In this document: positions 1-8,868 of the stretch, one piece after another | How the letters are laid out: each line of letters begins with the position of its first letter | Position numbering within the stretch: the first letter of the stretch is position 1 | Assembly (NCBI GenBank): GCA_023397505.1 | Contig: JAEWUC010000001.1 | Span: 124,001 to 188,000 of the forward strand | Reading direction: 5' to 3' | DNA: 64,000 nucleotides | Source of the DNA: Bacteroidota bacterium | GTDB taxonomy: Bacteria; Bacteroidota; Ignavibacteria; Ignavibacteriales; Melioribacteraceae | Notes under the pieces: model-generated | Database searches by the model: none | What the model saw: the letters and a program-made list of their open reading frames with translations, nothing else | Told to the model about the DNA's origin: nothing | Made by a program: the position numbers and the translations under genes

Positions 1-339
1 AGAAAGATTGAAAAGGAGGATATTTATAAATTTCTTAATCGCGTTATGAAGGATTTGTCGGAAATTCTAAATAATGATGAAAAAAATCTCACGGGCATCA
101 TTTTCGATAAAGAAGATTTACAAGAACTTATGCAGATAGGCGACGAAGAAATTGGAAAATTTTTAAACGAAATAATCTTATTAATCCAAACTCTCGCGAA
201 AATTAAGAAGTATAAAAATCCGGATGCCGAGAATGTGCTTTTCAATCCGCAGAGAATCAGAAATGAAATTTTAGAGACCAGCCAAACCAAAAGCACATCA
301 ATAGATTTTAAAATGTCCGTAAACAAGCTCGCTGCATAA
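1..339 (+). CDS. Partial hypothetical protein (C-terminal part)
   Basis: The reading frame is open from base 1 to the TAA at 337-339, so this is the C-terminal ~112 residues of a gene that starts before the window. An internal ATG at 46 has no ribosome binding site at the right distance and is probably not the start. The sequence is charged and helical, rich in Lys, Glu, Asn and Ile, with no cysteine, membrane segment or motif that I recognise. It ends 98 bp before dapF. I do not recognise the family and assign no function. Confidence 0.55.
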   Translation, partial: RKIEKEDIYKFLNRVMKDLSEILNNDEKNLTGIIFDKEDLQELMQIGDEEIGKFLNEIILLIQTLAKIKKYKNPDAENVLFNPQRIRNEILETSQTKSTSIDFKMSVNKLAA

Positions 340-437
340 TAAAATCTATTTTTCTAAATTTATTCATAAATAAAAATCATGCCAGCGTATGTTTTTCGTT
401 GCAAAAACAGCCGCATTACATTAAATTTGAAGCCATA

Positions 438-1292
438 ATGAGAGGGATTAGTTTTACAAAATTGAGCGGCGCCGGTAACGATTTTATTTTAATCGACCGG
501 AAATTGAATTCAGAATTCAACTTATCTTCAGAATTTATTAAAAAGATTTGTGATAGAAGAAAAAGCATTGGCGCCGATGGTGTTCTTTTTATATCTGATT
601 TAGACAACTATGCGTTCGAAATGAAATATTTTAATGCCGACGGCTCAACCGGGTCTCTATGCGCTAACGGAGCGCGTTGTGCATTAAGGTATGGTTTTGT
701 AAGCGGAAGAGTTGACGGTGATTTGGTAAAATTCAGAGCTAACGAAAAGGATTATTCGGGAGTTGTGATAGATGAAAAAGATATAAAGTTTTTTCTTAAT
801 GAACCCGAAAAAGTTAAGCTGAATTTTAAGATAAAAGCTGCCGGACAATTGATTTCAGCTTCGTATATTGATACCGGTTCGCCGCATGTTGTTATAAAAT
901 TGAAAGATATTTTGGAAAATCCGCTTAAGAATTTTTCGTTTTATAAAAGCGTTAACGATTTACCGGTTTATGAAATCGGTAAAGAAATTCGTTATTCGCG
1001 GGATTTTGCACCCGAAGGTACGAATGTAAATTTTATAGATATTTTTGACGAAGGAATTAATATTAGAACTTATGAACGTGGAGTAGAAAACGAAACACTT
1101 GCTTGCGGAACCGGATCGGTAGCAGCGGCGTTAATATCTTTTTTGAATGATAATTTGAAACCGCCGATTAAACTTTTTGTAAAAAGCGGTGATGTTTTGA
1201 AAGTTGATTTCTCATACGAGAATCAAAAATTTAGGGACGTTTCTTTAACCGGTCCCGCAGAAGTTGTATTTACAGGAGAATTAACAATTTAA
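438..1292 (+). CDS. dapF: Diaminopimelate epimerase
   Basis: Interconverts LL- and meso-diaminopimelate in the cytoplasm, the last step before meso-DAP is used for lysine and peptidoglycan. The 284-residue protein has the two-domain epimerase fold with both catalytic cysteines visible: Cys75 in SLCANGARC and Cys223 in TLACGTGS. The N-terminus FTKLSGAGNDFILID is typical of the family. I prefer the ATG at 438 over a TTG at 399, because the extra 13 residues are not family-like. It is followed 11 bp later by a small monooxygenase-like gene. Presence of meso-DAP synthesis fits a Gram-negative cell wall. Confidence 0.95.
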   Translation: MRGISFTKLSGAGNDFILIDRKLNSEFNLSSEFIKKICDRRKSIGADGVLFISDLDNYAFEMKYFNADGSTGSLCANGARCALRYGFVSGRVDGDLVKFRANEKDYSGVVIDEKDIKFFLNEPEKVKLNFKIKAAGQLISASYIDTGSPHVVIKLKDILENPLKNFSFYKSVNDLPVYEIGKEIRYSRDFAPEGTNVNFIDIFDEGINIRTYERGVENETLACGTGSVAAALISFLNDNLKPPIKLFVKSGDVLKVDFSYENQKFRDVSLTGPAEVVFTGELTI

Positions 1293-1303
1293 CAGAGGAA
1301 TAA

Positions 1304-1606
1304 ATGAGCAAAGTCATCTTTTCAATTCGTTACAATGTTTTTCCTGAAAGAAGACAAGAATATTTGGATGTAGTTCGTGAGTTAAAGAATATTGTAAAAG
1401 CTGAAGGTTTGGAAAGTTATTCTGTTTATGAACAGAAAAATAAATCCAATAACTTTGAAGAAATTTATGTCTTTCAATCTCCTGAAGCATTTGAAAATTT
1501 TGACGATAATCAAGACGAAAGAATAGATTTATTGATGACAAAACTTTCGGATATGATTAAGGAGCAATCGACACAATACACAACATTATCAGAAGTAAAC
1601 ACATAA
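1304..1606 (+). CDS. Putative antibiotic biosynthesis monooxygenase (ABM) domain protein
   Basis: A 100-residue single-domain protein. The pattern FSIRYNVFPERRQEYLDVVRELKNI, then SYSVYEQ and EIYVFQSPEAFENFDD, resembles the dimeric alpha/beta barrel of ABM/YgiN-type quinol monooxygenases and related heme-binding proteins. It starts 11 bp after dapF with the SD-like AGAGGA, so it is probably cotranscribed. The substrate cannot be told from sequence, and the fold is also used by non-enzymatic proteins. Confidence 0.6.
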   Translation: MSKVIFSIRYNVFPERRQEYLDVVRELKNIVKAEGLESYSVYEQKNKSNNFEEIYVFQSPEAFENFDDNQDERIDLLMTKLSDMIKEQSTQYTTLSEVNT

Positions 1607-1651
1607 TCCGGTTTATTAATCGGTTATCCAGCCAATATGATTTGGTGTTAA

Positions 1652-2698
1652 ATGTTTGAATACGTTGGTGCGTTACACATTCACTCGGTTTTTTCGGATG
1701 GTTCGGGAGAAATTAAAGAAATTGCAGGATATGCCGATGAAGCGGACCTCGATTTCATAATTCTTACCGATCACAACACGCTTCGTGCTTTATCAGAAGG
1801 TTACGAAAGATGGTACGGAAAAACTTTGTTACTGGTTGGATGCGAGATAAATGATAAAGAAAACAAAAATCATCTTCTCGCGTTTAATGTTGACGAAGCA
1901 TTTTCAACTCGACTGCCTGCAAAAGAATATGTTAAGAAAGTAAAAGAATCCGGCGGGTTGGGATTTCTTGCTCATCCTAACGAAAAAAGAAATTCGATGA
2001 AAGAACATCCGCCGTATCCATGGACTGAATGGGATACCGATGATTTTACCGGTTTGGAAATCTGGAATCATATGTCGCAATGGATGGAAGGTTTAACAGA
2101 ACAAAACAAGTATAACTATTTTATTCATCCGTTAAAATCTGTTACACATCCTTCTCAAGATACATTAAAAGTTTGGGACGAACTAAGCCAGAAAAGAAGA
2201 GTTGTTGGTATCGGCGGAATTGATGCTCATGCACATAAAGTAAACTTGCTCGGATTTTTTGAGGTAGAAGTTTTTCCATATAAAGTGTTATTTAAATCCG
2301 TGCGCACCCATGTAATTACAGAGCATAAAATTAAAAAGTCGACGGATAAAAACGATTTAGTTAAAGCAAAAAAAGAGATTTATAAATCAATTGAAAATGG
2401 ACGATGTTTTGTTTCAAATAATTATCATGGCGAAGCAAAAGGTTTTAACTTTACAGCTGAAAGCGGGACAAAGATTTTCCAGATGGGCGACTCTATACCG
2501 TTAACAAAAAATCTTAAGTTAAAAGTGAATCTACCTATGGCTGGCACAATTAAAATTCTTAGTAATGGCATTATTGTTGGGATTTTTGACGGAAATGAAG
2601 CTGAATTCGATGTAATTGAAAAAGGAGCTTATAGGGTGGAAGTTTTTGTAAATGAATATCCGTGGATTTTTTCAAATCATATTAGAATTGGACTGTAA
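1652..2698 (+). CDS. PHP-domain metal-dependent hydrolase
   Basis: A 348-residue cytoplasmic protein with the polymerase and histidinol phosphatase (PHP) domain. Metal ligands are visible as HIHSVFSDGSG near residue 9, TDHNT near residue 45, a conserved E in VGCEIND, AHPNE near residue 107, and GIDAHAH near residue 190. PHP enzymes hydrolyse phosphoesters, and CehA/McbA-like relatives hydrolyse other substrates, so the substrate is open. A beta-rich C-terminal part of about 80 residues follows the catalytic domain. There is no signal peptide. The ATG at 1652 is placed right for the family N-terminus. Confidence 0.85.
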   Translation: MFEYVGALHIHSVFSDGSGEIKEIAGYADEADLDFIILTDHNTLRALSEGYERWYGKTLLLVGCEINDKENKNHLLAFNVDEAFSTRLPAKEYVKKVKESGGLGFLAHPNEKRNSMKEHPPYPWTEWDTDDFTGLEIWNHMSQWMEGLTEQNKYNYFIHPLKSVTHPSQDTLKVWDELSQKRRVVGIGGIDAHAHKVNLLGFFEVEVFPYKVLFKSVRTHVITEHKIKKSTDKNDLVKAKKEIYKSIENGRCFVSNNYHGEAKGFNFTAESGTKIFQMGDSIPLTKNLKLKVNLPMAGTIKILSNGIIVGIFDGNEAEFDVIEKGAYRVEVFVNEYPWIFSNHIRIGL

Positions 2699-2752
2699 TT
2701 TTTGTTAGATTTCCCGCCGAATTTTTGAAATATTATTAAATAGAGGTTTAAC

Positions 2753-3442
2753 GTGCTCGAAAAAAGAAAAAGAATTTCTAAAAAAGAAATGAAACAAGAC
2801 ACCCTTGTTACATCATACTATAAGGCATATAATTTCTTTATCGAAAATCAGGTGAAAATTCTTATTGGTATCGGCGTTGTTGCCTTGATTGTTGTAGCGG
2901 TTGTATTATTGTCAAACAAAAAATCTAATGATACACAAACTGCATCTTCACTGCTTGCCAAGATAATGCCGGTTTACGATTCAGGACAATTTCAACAAGC
3001 AATTGACGGAGTAAAAGCTACAAATACAATCGGACTTAAGGAAATTGTTGATAATTACGGAAGCACCGAGCCGGGTGAAACAGCTAAAATTTTATTGGCT
3101 AATTCATACTTGGGAGTTAATAATACGGAAGCAGCATTGGAAAATTTTGAAGATTACAGCGGGTCGAATGATTTATTTAAAGCCACAGCGTTAGCCGGTG
3201 AAGCTGCTTATTATGAATTCAAAAATGAAAATCAAAAAGCTGCAGAGCTTTATAAACAAGCTGCAAATATTACTAATGTAAATCCAGCCAACGCAGATTA
3301 TCTTTTAAGAGCAGGAATTAACTTTTTAAAAGCAGATAAAAAAGAAGAAGCAAAAGTTCTTCTAAAATCCATTAAAAAGGATTACAGAGCTACAACCGCG
3401 GCTCAAGAAGTTGATAAATATCTTATTCAGGTTGAAAGTTGA
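2753..3442 (+). CDS. Membrane-anchored tetratricopeptide-repeat protein
   Basis: A 229-residue protein with a basic N-terminus (about residues 1-33), one transmembrane helix (ILIGIGVVALIVVAVVLL, about 35-53) and a C-terminal TPR-like domain. The pattern GETAKILLANSYLGVNNTEA and ELYKQAAN fits YfgM/BamD-like tetratricopeptide folds. The start is GTG at 2753, preceded by AGAGG. The topology (short cytoplasmic N-terminus, periplasmic TPR) suggests an envelope assembly or chaperone-like role, but this is inference. It lies upstream of efp, which has its own likely promoter. Confidence 0.75.
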   Translation: MLEKRKRISKKEMKQDTLVTSYYKAYNFFIENQVKILIGIGVVALIVVAVVLLSNKKSNDTQTASSLLAKIMPVYDSGQFQQAIDGVKATNTIGLKEIVDNYGSTEPGETAKILLANSYLGVNNTEAALENFEDYSGSNDLFKATALAGEAAYYEFKNENQKAAELYKQAANITNVNPANADYLLRAGINFLKADKKEEAKVLLKSIKKDYRATTAAQEVDKYLIQVES

Positions 3443-3473
3443 TTTTATAAAATTTTTCAATTGATACGCTTCC

Positions 3474-3502
3474 TTGATTTTAGAAAACGAGGTGGCTATA
3501 TT
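3474..3502 (+). promoter_or_regulatory. Likely sigma-70-type promoter for efp-accB-accC
   Basis: TTGATT at 3474-3479, a 17-nt spacer, and TATATT at 3497-3502. Transcription would start about 20 nt before the efp ATG. The same TATATT -10 hexamer with a 17-nt spacer occurs before rplU. Confidence 0.55.
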
Positions 3503-3528
3503 TTCACCACTTATGTGAGGATAAATTA

Positions 3529-4095
3529 ATGGCAGATACTTCCGATTTCAGAAACGGACTAATATTAAGATATAAAAACGACCCGTATGTGATTGTTGAA
3601 TTCCAACATGTTAAGCCGGGTAAAGGCGGTGCTTTTGTTAGAACCACTCTTAAAAACATGAAAACCGGAAGAGTGTTGGATAACACTTTCCGTTCAGGCG
3701 AATCCGTTGATGTTATTAGAGTTGAAAGAAGAAAATATCAATATCTTTATAGAGATACGGCAGGATTGGTTTTAATGGATAATGAAACCTACGAGCAAAT
3801 TACAATTCAAGAAGAATTAATCGGCGACGGATCGGTTTATCTTAAAGAGGGATTTGAAGTTGAACTTCTATTGGATGATAACGACCAAATAATTTCGGCT
3901 GAAATACCAATCTTTGTGCAATTAGAAGTGAAAGAAACCGAACCCGGTTTCAAAGGCGATACGGCAAACAATGCGCTTAAACCTGCTAAACTTGAAACAG
4001 GCGCTACCGTTAATGTCCCTTTGTTTGTAAACGAGGGCGATATTCTAAAAATTGATACCCGCACCGGCGGGTATGTTGAACGAGTTAAAAACTAA
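3529..4095 (+). CDS. efp: Translation elongation factor P
   Basis: A 188-residue factor that binds between the ribosomal P and E sites and relieves stalling at polyproline. The KOW/OB domains are intact. The loop HVKPGKGGAF carries Lys32 at the tip that enters the peptidyl-transferase centre; in many bacteria this lysine is modified. No epmA or epmB modification gene is in the window. It heads an efp-accB-accC run, a gene order common in many bacteria. The ATG at 3529 follows GTGAGGATAA. Confidence 0.97.
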   Translation: MADTSDFRNGLILRYKNDPYVIVEFQHVKPGKGGAFVRTTLKNMKTGRVLDNTFRSGESVDVIRVERRKYQYLYRDTAGLVLMDNETYEQITIQEELIGDGSVYLKEGFEVELLLDDNDQIISAEIPIFVQLEVKETEPGFKGDTANNALKPAKLETGATVNVPLFVNEGDILKIDTRTGGYVERVKN

Positions 4096-4107
4096 CCACT
4101 GAAGGGT

Positions 4108-4587
4108 ATGGATATAAATCTAATTAAAAAGCTCATCAAAATTGTTGAGCAAAGTGAAGTCACCGAATTTTCAGTTCAAGAAGGCGACTTAAAAGTAAAG
4201 ATTTCCAAAAACTCAGGCAATATTCAAAATGTAAGTTTTCAACCTATTACAGAAGTGTCCAAACCTGCAGTTATTTCTCAGAATTCATCAGGCTCAAATT
4301 CCGGCGGTGAAGTTAACCTACCGGTAACCGAACATAAAAAATCAAACGTTCATGAAATTAAATCGCCGATTGTAGGAACCTTTTACCGCGCTCCGGCCCC
4401 GGATGCCGACCCTTATGTGCAAGTTGGTGATAATATTTCTGCCGGTTCTGTTCTTTGTATTGTTGAGGCAATGAAATTGATGAATGAAATTGAATGCGAC
4501 GTCAACGGGAAAATTGTTAAAATATTGGTTGAGAATGCTACACCTGTTGAATATAATCAGCCGCTTTTTCTTATCGAAACCGTTTAG
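4108..4587 (+). CDS. accB: Biotin carboxyl carrier protein of acetyl-CoA carboxylase
   Basis: A 159-residue carrier subunit that shuttles carboxybiotin for malonyl-CoA synthesis. Biotin is attached at Lys123 in the EAMKLMNEI motif of the C-terminal biotinyl domain. An N-terminal helical part and a Ser/Asn-rich linker (about residues 45-75) precede it. It starts 12 bp after efp and is followed 26 bp later by accC, so the three are probably one operon. The carboxyltransferase genes accA and accD are not in this window. Confidence 0.96.
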   Translation: MDINLIKKLIKIVEQSEVTEFSVQEGDLKVKISKNSGNIQNVSFQPITEVSKPAVISQNSSGSNSGGEVNLPVTEHKKSNVHEIKSPIVGTFYRAPAPDADPYVQVGDNISAGSVLCIVEAMKLMNEIECDVNGKIVKILVENATPVEYNQPLFLIETV

Positions 4588-4613
4588 TGTTATCTAAATT
4601 TTAAGAGGTTTAT

Positions 4614-5951
4614 TTGTTCAAAAAGATTCTTATTGCAAACAGGGGAGAGATAGCACTAAGAGTAATACGCACCTGCAAAGAGATGGGAATAAAAACAGTT
4701 GCTGTTTACTCGGAAACCGACCGTAATTCCCTGCATGTTATTTTTGCCGACGAAGCTGTTTGCATTGGTCCGGCACCAAGTAAAGATAGCTATTTAAAAA
4801 TTCCAAATATACTTTCTGCAGCGGCAATTACGGGGGCAGATGCAATTCATCCGGGTTATGGCTTTCTTGCGGAAAATGCTGACTTCAGCGAAATATGTAC
4901 CGAATCAGGAATAAAATTTATTGGTCCTTCGCCGGATTCGATACGCAAAATGGGAGACAAAGCATTCGCAAAGGAAACAATGAAAAAATGCGGTGTTCCG
5001 GTTGTTCCCGGCAGTGAAGGTGTTGTTAATACAATTGAAGAAGCAAAAATTATTGCTGCACAAATTGGTTATCCTGTCATGCTAAAGGCATCGGCAGGTG
5101 GCGGCGGAAAAGGCATGCGAATTGTTTGGGAAGAAAGTGAAATCGAAAAAGCTTTTCAAACTGCTAGTAATGAATCAAACGCTGCTTTCGGCGTCTCCGA
5201 TCTTTATCTCGAAAAATTTATTGAGAACCCTCATCATATAGAAATACAAGTAATGGGCGATCAATTCGGAAATGCATATCATTACGGCGAACGAGATTGT
5301 TCAATTCAACGAAGGCATCAAAAACTAATTGAGGAATCACCATCTCCGTTTATTACCGATGAAGTCCGCACCCAAATGGGTGAAGCGGCATTACTTGCAG
5401 TCAGGGCTGTAAATTATGAAGGTGCAGGCACAATTGAATTCCTTGTTGATAAACACATGAATTTTTATTTCATTGAAATGAATACAAGAATTCAAGTTGA
5501 ACATCCAGTTACGGAAATGGTTAGGAATCTGGATTTGATAAAACAACAGATTTTAGTTGCTTCGGGTGAACAAATTCAAGATTTACCGCTCGAACCCCGC
5601 GGACATGCTATTGAATTTAGAATTAATGCGGAAGATCCCGACCATAATTTCAGACCATCACCCGGCAAGATTGAGTATTTACATTTTCCCGGCGGTTTCG
5701 GAGTTAGGATTGATTCTCATGTTTATAACGAATATGTTATTCCACCGAATTATGATTCATTAATTGCAAAGTTAATAATTTGGGGAACAGACAGAAAACA
5801 TGCAATCTCAAGAGCCAAACGCGCATTCGAAGAATTTACAGTTGAAGGAATAAAAACAACTATTCCTTTCCATAAAAAAGTTCTTGAGAATGAAAATTTT
5901 GTAAATGGAATTTTCGATACATCTTTTATAGAAAAGCATATTAAAATTTAA
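4614..5951 (+). CDS. accC: Biotin carboxylase subunit of acetyl-CoA carboxylase
   Basis: An ATP-grasp enzyme of 445 residues that carboxylates biotin on AccB using bicarbonate and ATP. Visible motifs are the N-terminal KILIANRGEIALRVIRT, the glycine-rich ATP loop KASAGGGGKGMR, the EKFIENPHHIEIQVMGD region, and EMNTRIQVEHPVTE with catalytic and metal-binding residues. The start is TTG at 4614, preceded by AAGAGG with 5 nt spacing, and gives exactly the family N-terminus. gcvH follows 10 bp downstream. Confidence 0.96.
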   Translation: MFKKILIANRGEIALRVIRTCKEMGIKTVAVYSETDRNSLHVIFADEAVCIGPAPSKDSYLKIPNILSAAAITGADAIHPGYGFLAENADFSEICTESGIKFIGPSPDSIRKMGDKAFAKETMKKCGVPVVPGSEGVVNTIEEAKIIAAQIGYPVMLKASAGGGGKGMRIVWEESEIEKAFQTASNESNAAFGVSDLYLEKFIENPHHIEIQVMGDQFGNAYHYGERDCSIQRRHQKLIEESPSPFITDEVRTQMGEAALLAVRAVNYEGAGTIEFLVDKHMNFYFIEMNTRIQVEHPVTEMVRNLDLIKQQILVASGEQIQDLPLEPRGHAIEFRINAEDPDHNFRPSPGKIEYLHFPGGFGVRIDSHVYNEYVIPPNYDSLIAKLIIWGTDRKHAISRAKRAFEEFTVEGIKTTIPFHKKVLENENFVNGIFDTSFIEKHIKI

Positions 5952-5961
5952 TGAGGTAAAT

Positions 5962-6342
5962 ATGAACGTACCTGCAGAATTGAAGTACACAAAAGATCAT
6001 GAATGGTTAAAAATTGAAGGCAATATCGGCACAATCGGCATTACAGAATATGCTCAAGGAGAATTGGGAGATGTTGTTTTTGTGGATATTAATCCCGATA
6101 CGACTGAAATAAAAATGGGCGAGGCATTCGGCACTATTGAGGCAGTGAAAACCGTGAGTGATCTTTATGCGCCTGTTGACGGAAAAGTTATAGAGTTAAA
6201 CGCTAAATTAAACGACGAGCCGCAGCTCGTAAATACAGATCCTTACGGCGAAGGCTGGTTGATAAAAATCGAAATTGCAAATCTGTCTCAAGCGAACGAG
6301 CTGTTAAATTCTGCAGATTATCAGGCGCAGTTAGGTCAATAA
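5962..6342 (+). CDS. gcvH: Glycine cleavage system H protein
   Basis: A 126-residue lipoyl carrier of the glycine cleavage complex. Lipoate is attached at Lys63 in the segment TIEAVKTVSDLYAPVDG. It sits 10 bp after accC with no gcvT or gcvP nearby, so the other subunits must be elsewhere if the complex exists. A solitary GcvH can also act as a lipoyl relay in some bacteria; which role applies here cannot be decided from sequence. A rho-independent terminator follows directly. Confidence 0.95.
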   Translation: MNVPAELKYTKDHEWLKIEGNIGTIGITEYAQGELGDVVFVDINPDTTEIKMGEAFGTIEAVKTVSDLYAPVDGKVIELNAKLNDEPQLVNTDPYGEGWLIKIEIANLSQANELLNSADYQAQLGQ

Positions 6343-6364
6343 AAGAAAATTATTAAAGAACATT

Positions 6365-6397
6365 AAGCAAAACTCAATTTGGGTTTTGCTTTTATTT
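6365..6397 (+). terminator. Rho-independent terminator after gcvH
   Basis: The stem is AAGCAAAACTC (6365-6375) with GGGTTTTGCTT (6381-6391), an 11-bp stem with one G-T pair and a 5-nt loop, followed by TTATTTT. It ends the efp-accB-accC-gcvH transcript. Confidence 0.8.
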
Positions 6398-6413
6398 TAC
6401 CCGGCAAATAATC

Positions 6414-7955
6414 ATGATTCATTCCCAAAAAATTCTAATACTCGATTTCGGTTCGCAATACACACAGCTTATTGCTCGAAGAATACGAGAAAGCAAAGTT
6501 TATTCCGAAATCCACGCGCACAATTATTCGCTTGAAAAGATTAAAGAGGAAAAGCCGAAAGGAATAATTCTTTCCGGCGGACCTATGAGCGTTTACGACG
6601 AAGGCGCACCTAATATTTCTCCTGAAATTTTTGAACTTGGTATCCCTATTTTAGGAATTTGTTACGGTTTACAATTAATAGCTAAACATTATAATGGAAA
6701 AGTTGAATCTGCGGAAAATCGCGAATATGGAAAAGCTAACTTAAAAATTTCTAAAAGAGATCTGCTTTTTAATTCAATCGAAAATAATTCAGTTGTGTGG
6801 ATGAGTCACGGTGATTATGTATCCGGCTTTCCTGAAGGATTTGAAGTAACGGCTACATCTGAAAATTCACCGGTTTGCGCTGTATCAAATTCTGCAAAAA
6901 GAATATTTGGAATTCAATTTCATCCCGAAGTTGCGCACACTCAAGAAGGTAAAAAAATAATTGATAATTTTTTGTTTGGTATTTGTGGGTGTAAACCTGA
7001 TTGGACCTCGCAGAATTTTATTGATGCTGCAATTACCGATGTAAAAAATAAAGTTGGTGATAACAAAGCTATATGCGCTTTAAGCGGCGGAGTTGATTCT
7101 TCGGTTGCAGCAATTTTAATAAATAAAGCCCTCGGTAAAAATTTGATTTGTGTTCATGTTGATACCGGAATGATGCGTAAGAATGAAAGCGATGGTATTA
7201 TAAAAATGTTTCGTGAGCATTACGATATTGAAATAATACATATTGATGCTTCTGATATATTCCTTTCGCGCCTTGCAGGTGTTATTGATCCCGAAAAGAA
7301 AAGAAAAATTATTGGAAATACTTTTATAGAAGTTTTTGAAAAAGAAGCTAATAAATTCAAAGATGTTAAGTTTCTTGTTCAGGGAACATTATATCCCGAT
7401 GTTATCGAATCGGTTTCAGTAAAAGGAGCCTCTGCTACAATTAAAACACATCATAATGTTGGCGGGCTGCCGGAAAAAATGAATTTAAGGTTGATTGAAC
7501 CTTTTAGAGAATTGTTTAAAGATGAAGTTCGAGCAATTGGACGTGAACTCGGTTTACCGGAAATTTTTATCCAAAGACATCCTTTTCCGGGTCCCGGTTT
7601 AGCCGTACGAGTACTTGGTGAAATTACAAAAGAACGTCTGGATATACTTCGTGAAGCAGATGATATTTTTATAAATGAATTGCATTCATTTGGAATCTAT
7701 CACAAAATTTGGCAGGCATTCGCAGTTTTACTTCCGGTTCAATCAGTTGGCGTAATGGGCGATGCGCGGACTTATGAAAATGTTGTTGCTCTTCGTGCAG
7801 TTACTTCAACAGATGGAATGACTGCCGATTGGTTCCGTTTCGATTATGATTTTCTTGAAGTTGTCTCGAATAAAATTATCAGAACTGTGCGTGGAATTAA
7901 TAGGGTAGTTTACGATATTAGCTCCAAACCTCCTTCCACTATTGAATGGGAATAA
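6414..7955 (+). CDS. guaA: GMP synthase (glutamine-hydrolysing)
   Basis: Converts XMP to GMP with ATP and glutamine. The 513-residue protein has an N-terminal class I amidotransferase domain with nucleophile Cys83 in GICYGLQL and HPEV for the catalytic His/Glu. A PP-loop ATP pyrophosphatase domain follows (ALSGGVDSSVAA, about residues 223-234), and the dimerisation domain ends in the conserved PPSTIEWE. Length and order match the single-chain bacterial enzyme. It starts just after the gcvH terminator. I see no purine riboswitch in the short leader. Confidence 0.97.
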   Translation: MIHSQKILILDFGSQYTQLIARRIRESKVYSEIHAHNYSLEKIKEEKPKGIILSGGPMSVYDEGAPNISPEIFELGIPILGICYGLQLIAKHYNGKVESAENREYGKANLKISKRDLLFNSIENNSVVWMSHGDYVSGFPEGFEVTATSENSPVCAVSNSAKRIFGIQFHPEVAHTQEGKKIIDNFLFGICGCKPDWTSQNFIDAAITDVKNKVGDNKAICALSGGVDSSVAAILINKALGKNLICVHVDTGMMRKNESDGIIKMFREHYDIEIIHIDASDIFLSRLAGVIDPEKKRKIIGNTFIEVFEKEANKFKDVKFLVQGTLYPDVIESVSVKGASATIKTHHNVGGLPEKMNLRLIEPFRELFKDEVRAIGRELGLPEIFIQRHPFPGPGLAVRVLGEITKERLDILREADDIFINELHSFGIYHKIWQAFAVLLPVQSVGVMGDARTYENVVALRAVTSTDGMTADWFRFDYDFLEVVSNKIIRTVRGINRVVYDISSKPPSTIEWE

Positions 7956-8075
7956 TTTAAATAAATTTCTATTTCCACTTCCGCTTCTTGTTGATTGAAT
8001 GATGTAAAAATAAACAGTTGCATGAATTATGTTTAAATAACATTTAATTACGCAAACGTACAATCATACAATTTT

Positions 8076-8081
8076 AGGAGG
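8076..8081 (+). promoter_or_regulatory. Shine-Dalgarno site that fixes the radC start at ATC
   Basis: A perfect AGGAGG, followed by the 5-nt spacer CAGCT and then ATC at 8087. The reading frame is closed upstream by TAG at 8075. No ATG, GTG or TTG lies between this SD and the conserved N-terminus. Confidence 0.8.
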
Positions 8082-8086
8082 CAGCT

Positions 8087-8767
8087 ATCTCAAAAGTAAA
8101 AGAACTCCCGATTGATGACCGCCCGCGCGAAAAATTAATATTGCGCGGCGCACAAAATTTAAGCGATGCCGAACTGATTGCTATTTTATTACGAACAGGG
8201 AAAAAAGGCACGAGTGTTATTCAAGTAGCGCAGAATTTACTTGAAAAATACGGCAGATTAAATTTGTTGTCAACCCAAACACTTGATGCTATAAGAACAA
8301 TTCCCGGAATAGGTAAAGATAAAGCCGCAACGTTAATTGCCGCATTTGAGATTAGCCGACGAGCTGATTCTCAAAATAAATGGCTATCGAACAAAAAGAT
8401 TACTTCGCCAAACGATATTGCGGGAATATTTATTCCGCTTCTCCGTGATGAGATAAAAGAAAAATTTTTTGTCATCTGCTTAAATACGGCTAACAAAATC
8501 ATTAAATACGAATTGATCTCTATTGGTAATTTAAACAGTTCTGTTGTTCACGCGCGCGAAGTGTTCAAAGTTGCTATAGAAAACAATTCGGCCAATATTA
8601 TTTTACTTCATAACCATCCAAGCGGTAATCCAGAACCGAGCAACGAAGACATTTCAATAACCAAAAAATTAGTAGAAGCAGGAAGAATACTGGATATCCT
8701 GGTATTCGATCATCTGATTATTGCCGGGAACCAATTTGTAAGTTTGGTTGAAAAAAGAGTCATTTAA
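8087..8767 (+). CDS. radC: RadC family JAB/MPN-domain protein with probable ATC start
   Basis: A 226-residue protein with the RadC architecture: a helix-hairpin-helix part (LDAIRTIPGIGKDKAATL, about residues 65-82) and a C-terminal JAMM metal-binding domain with HNHPSGNPEPSNED. Its biochemical role is unsettled despite the old name DNA repair protein. The family N-terminus LPxDDRPREKL is encoded at about 8108-8140, upstream of the first canonical codon (TTG 8141). A start at 8141 would cut 18 conserved residues. Only ATC at 8087, with a perfect SD 5 nt upstream, gives the full protein beginning (M)SKVKELPIDDRPREKL. Confidence 0.9.
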   Translation: MSKVKELPIDDRPREKLILRGAQNLSDAELIAILLRTGKKGTSVIQVAQNLLEKYGRLNLLSTQTLDAIRTIPGIGKDKAATLIAAFEISRRADSQNKWLSNKKITSPNDIAGIFIPLLRDEIKEKFFVICLNTANKIIKYELISIGNLNSSVVHAREVFKVAIENNSANIILLHNHPSGNPEPSNEDISITKKLVEAGRILDILVFDHLIIAGNQFVSLVEKRVI

Positions 8768-8868
8768 TAATTTTTTTAATGTTTTGAAGTCGAATTTCCT
8801 TTAATTATAAAGAAAAATCTTTATATTTAGCGTTAAATTTACAACTCACTCAAACAAGGAGGATTCAA

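Noticed and set aside
8141..8767. radC starting at TTG 8141
   Set aside because: It would lose the conserved N-terminal LPIDDRPREKL region, and TTG there encodes a family leucine; the SD lies far upstream.
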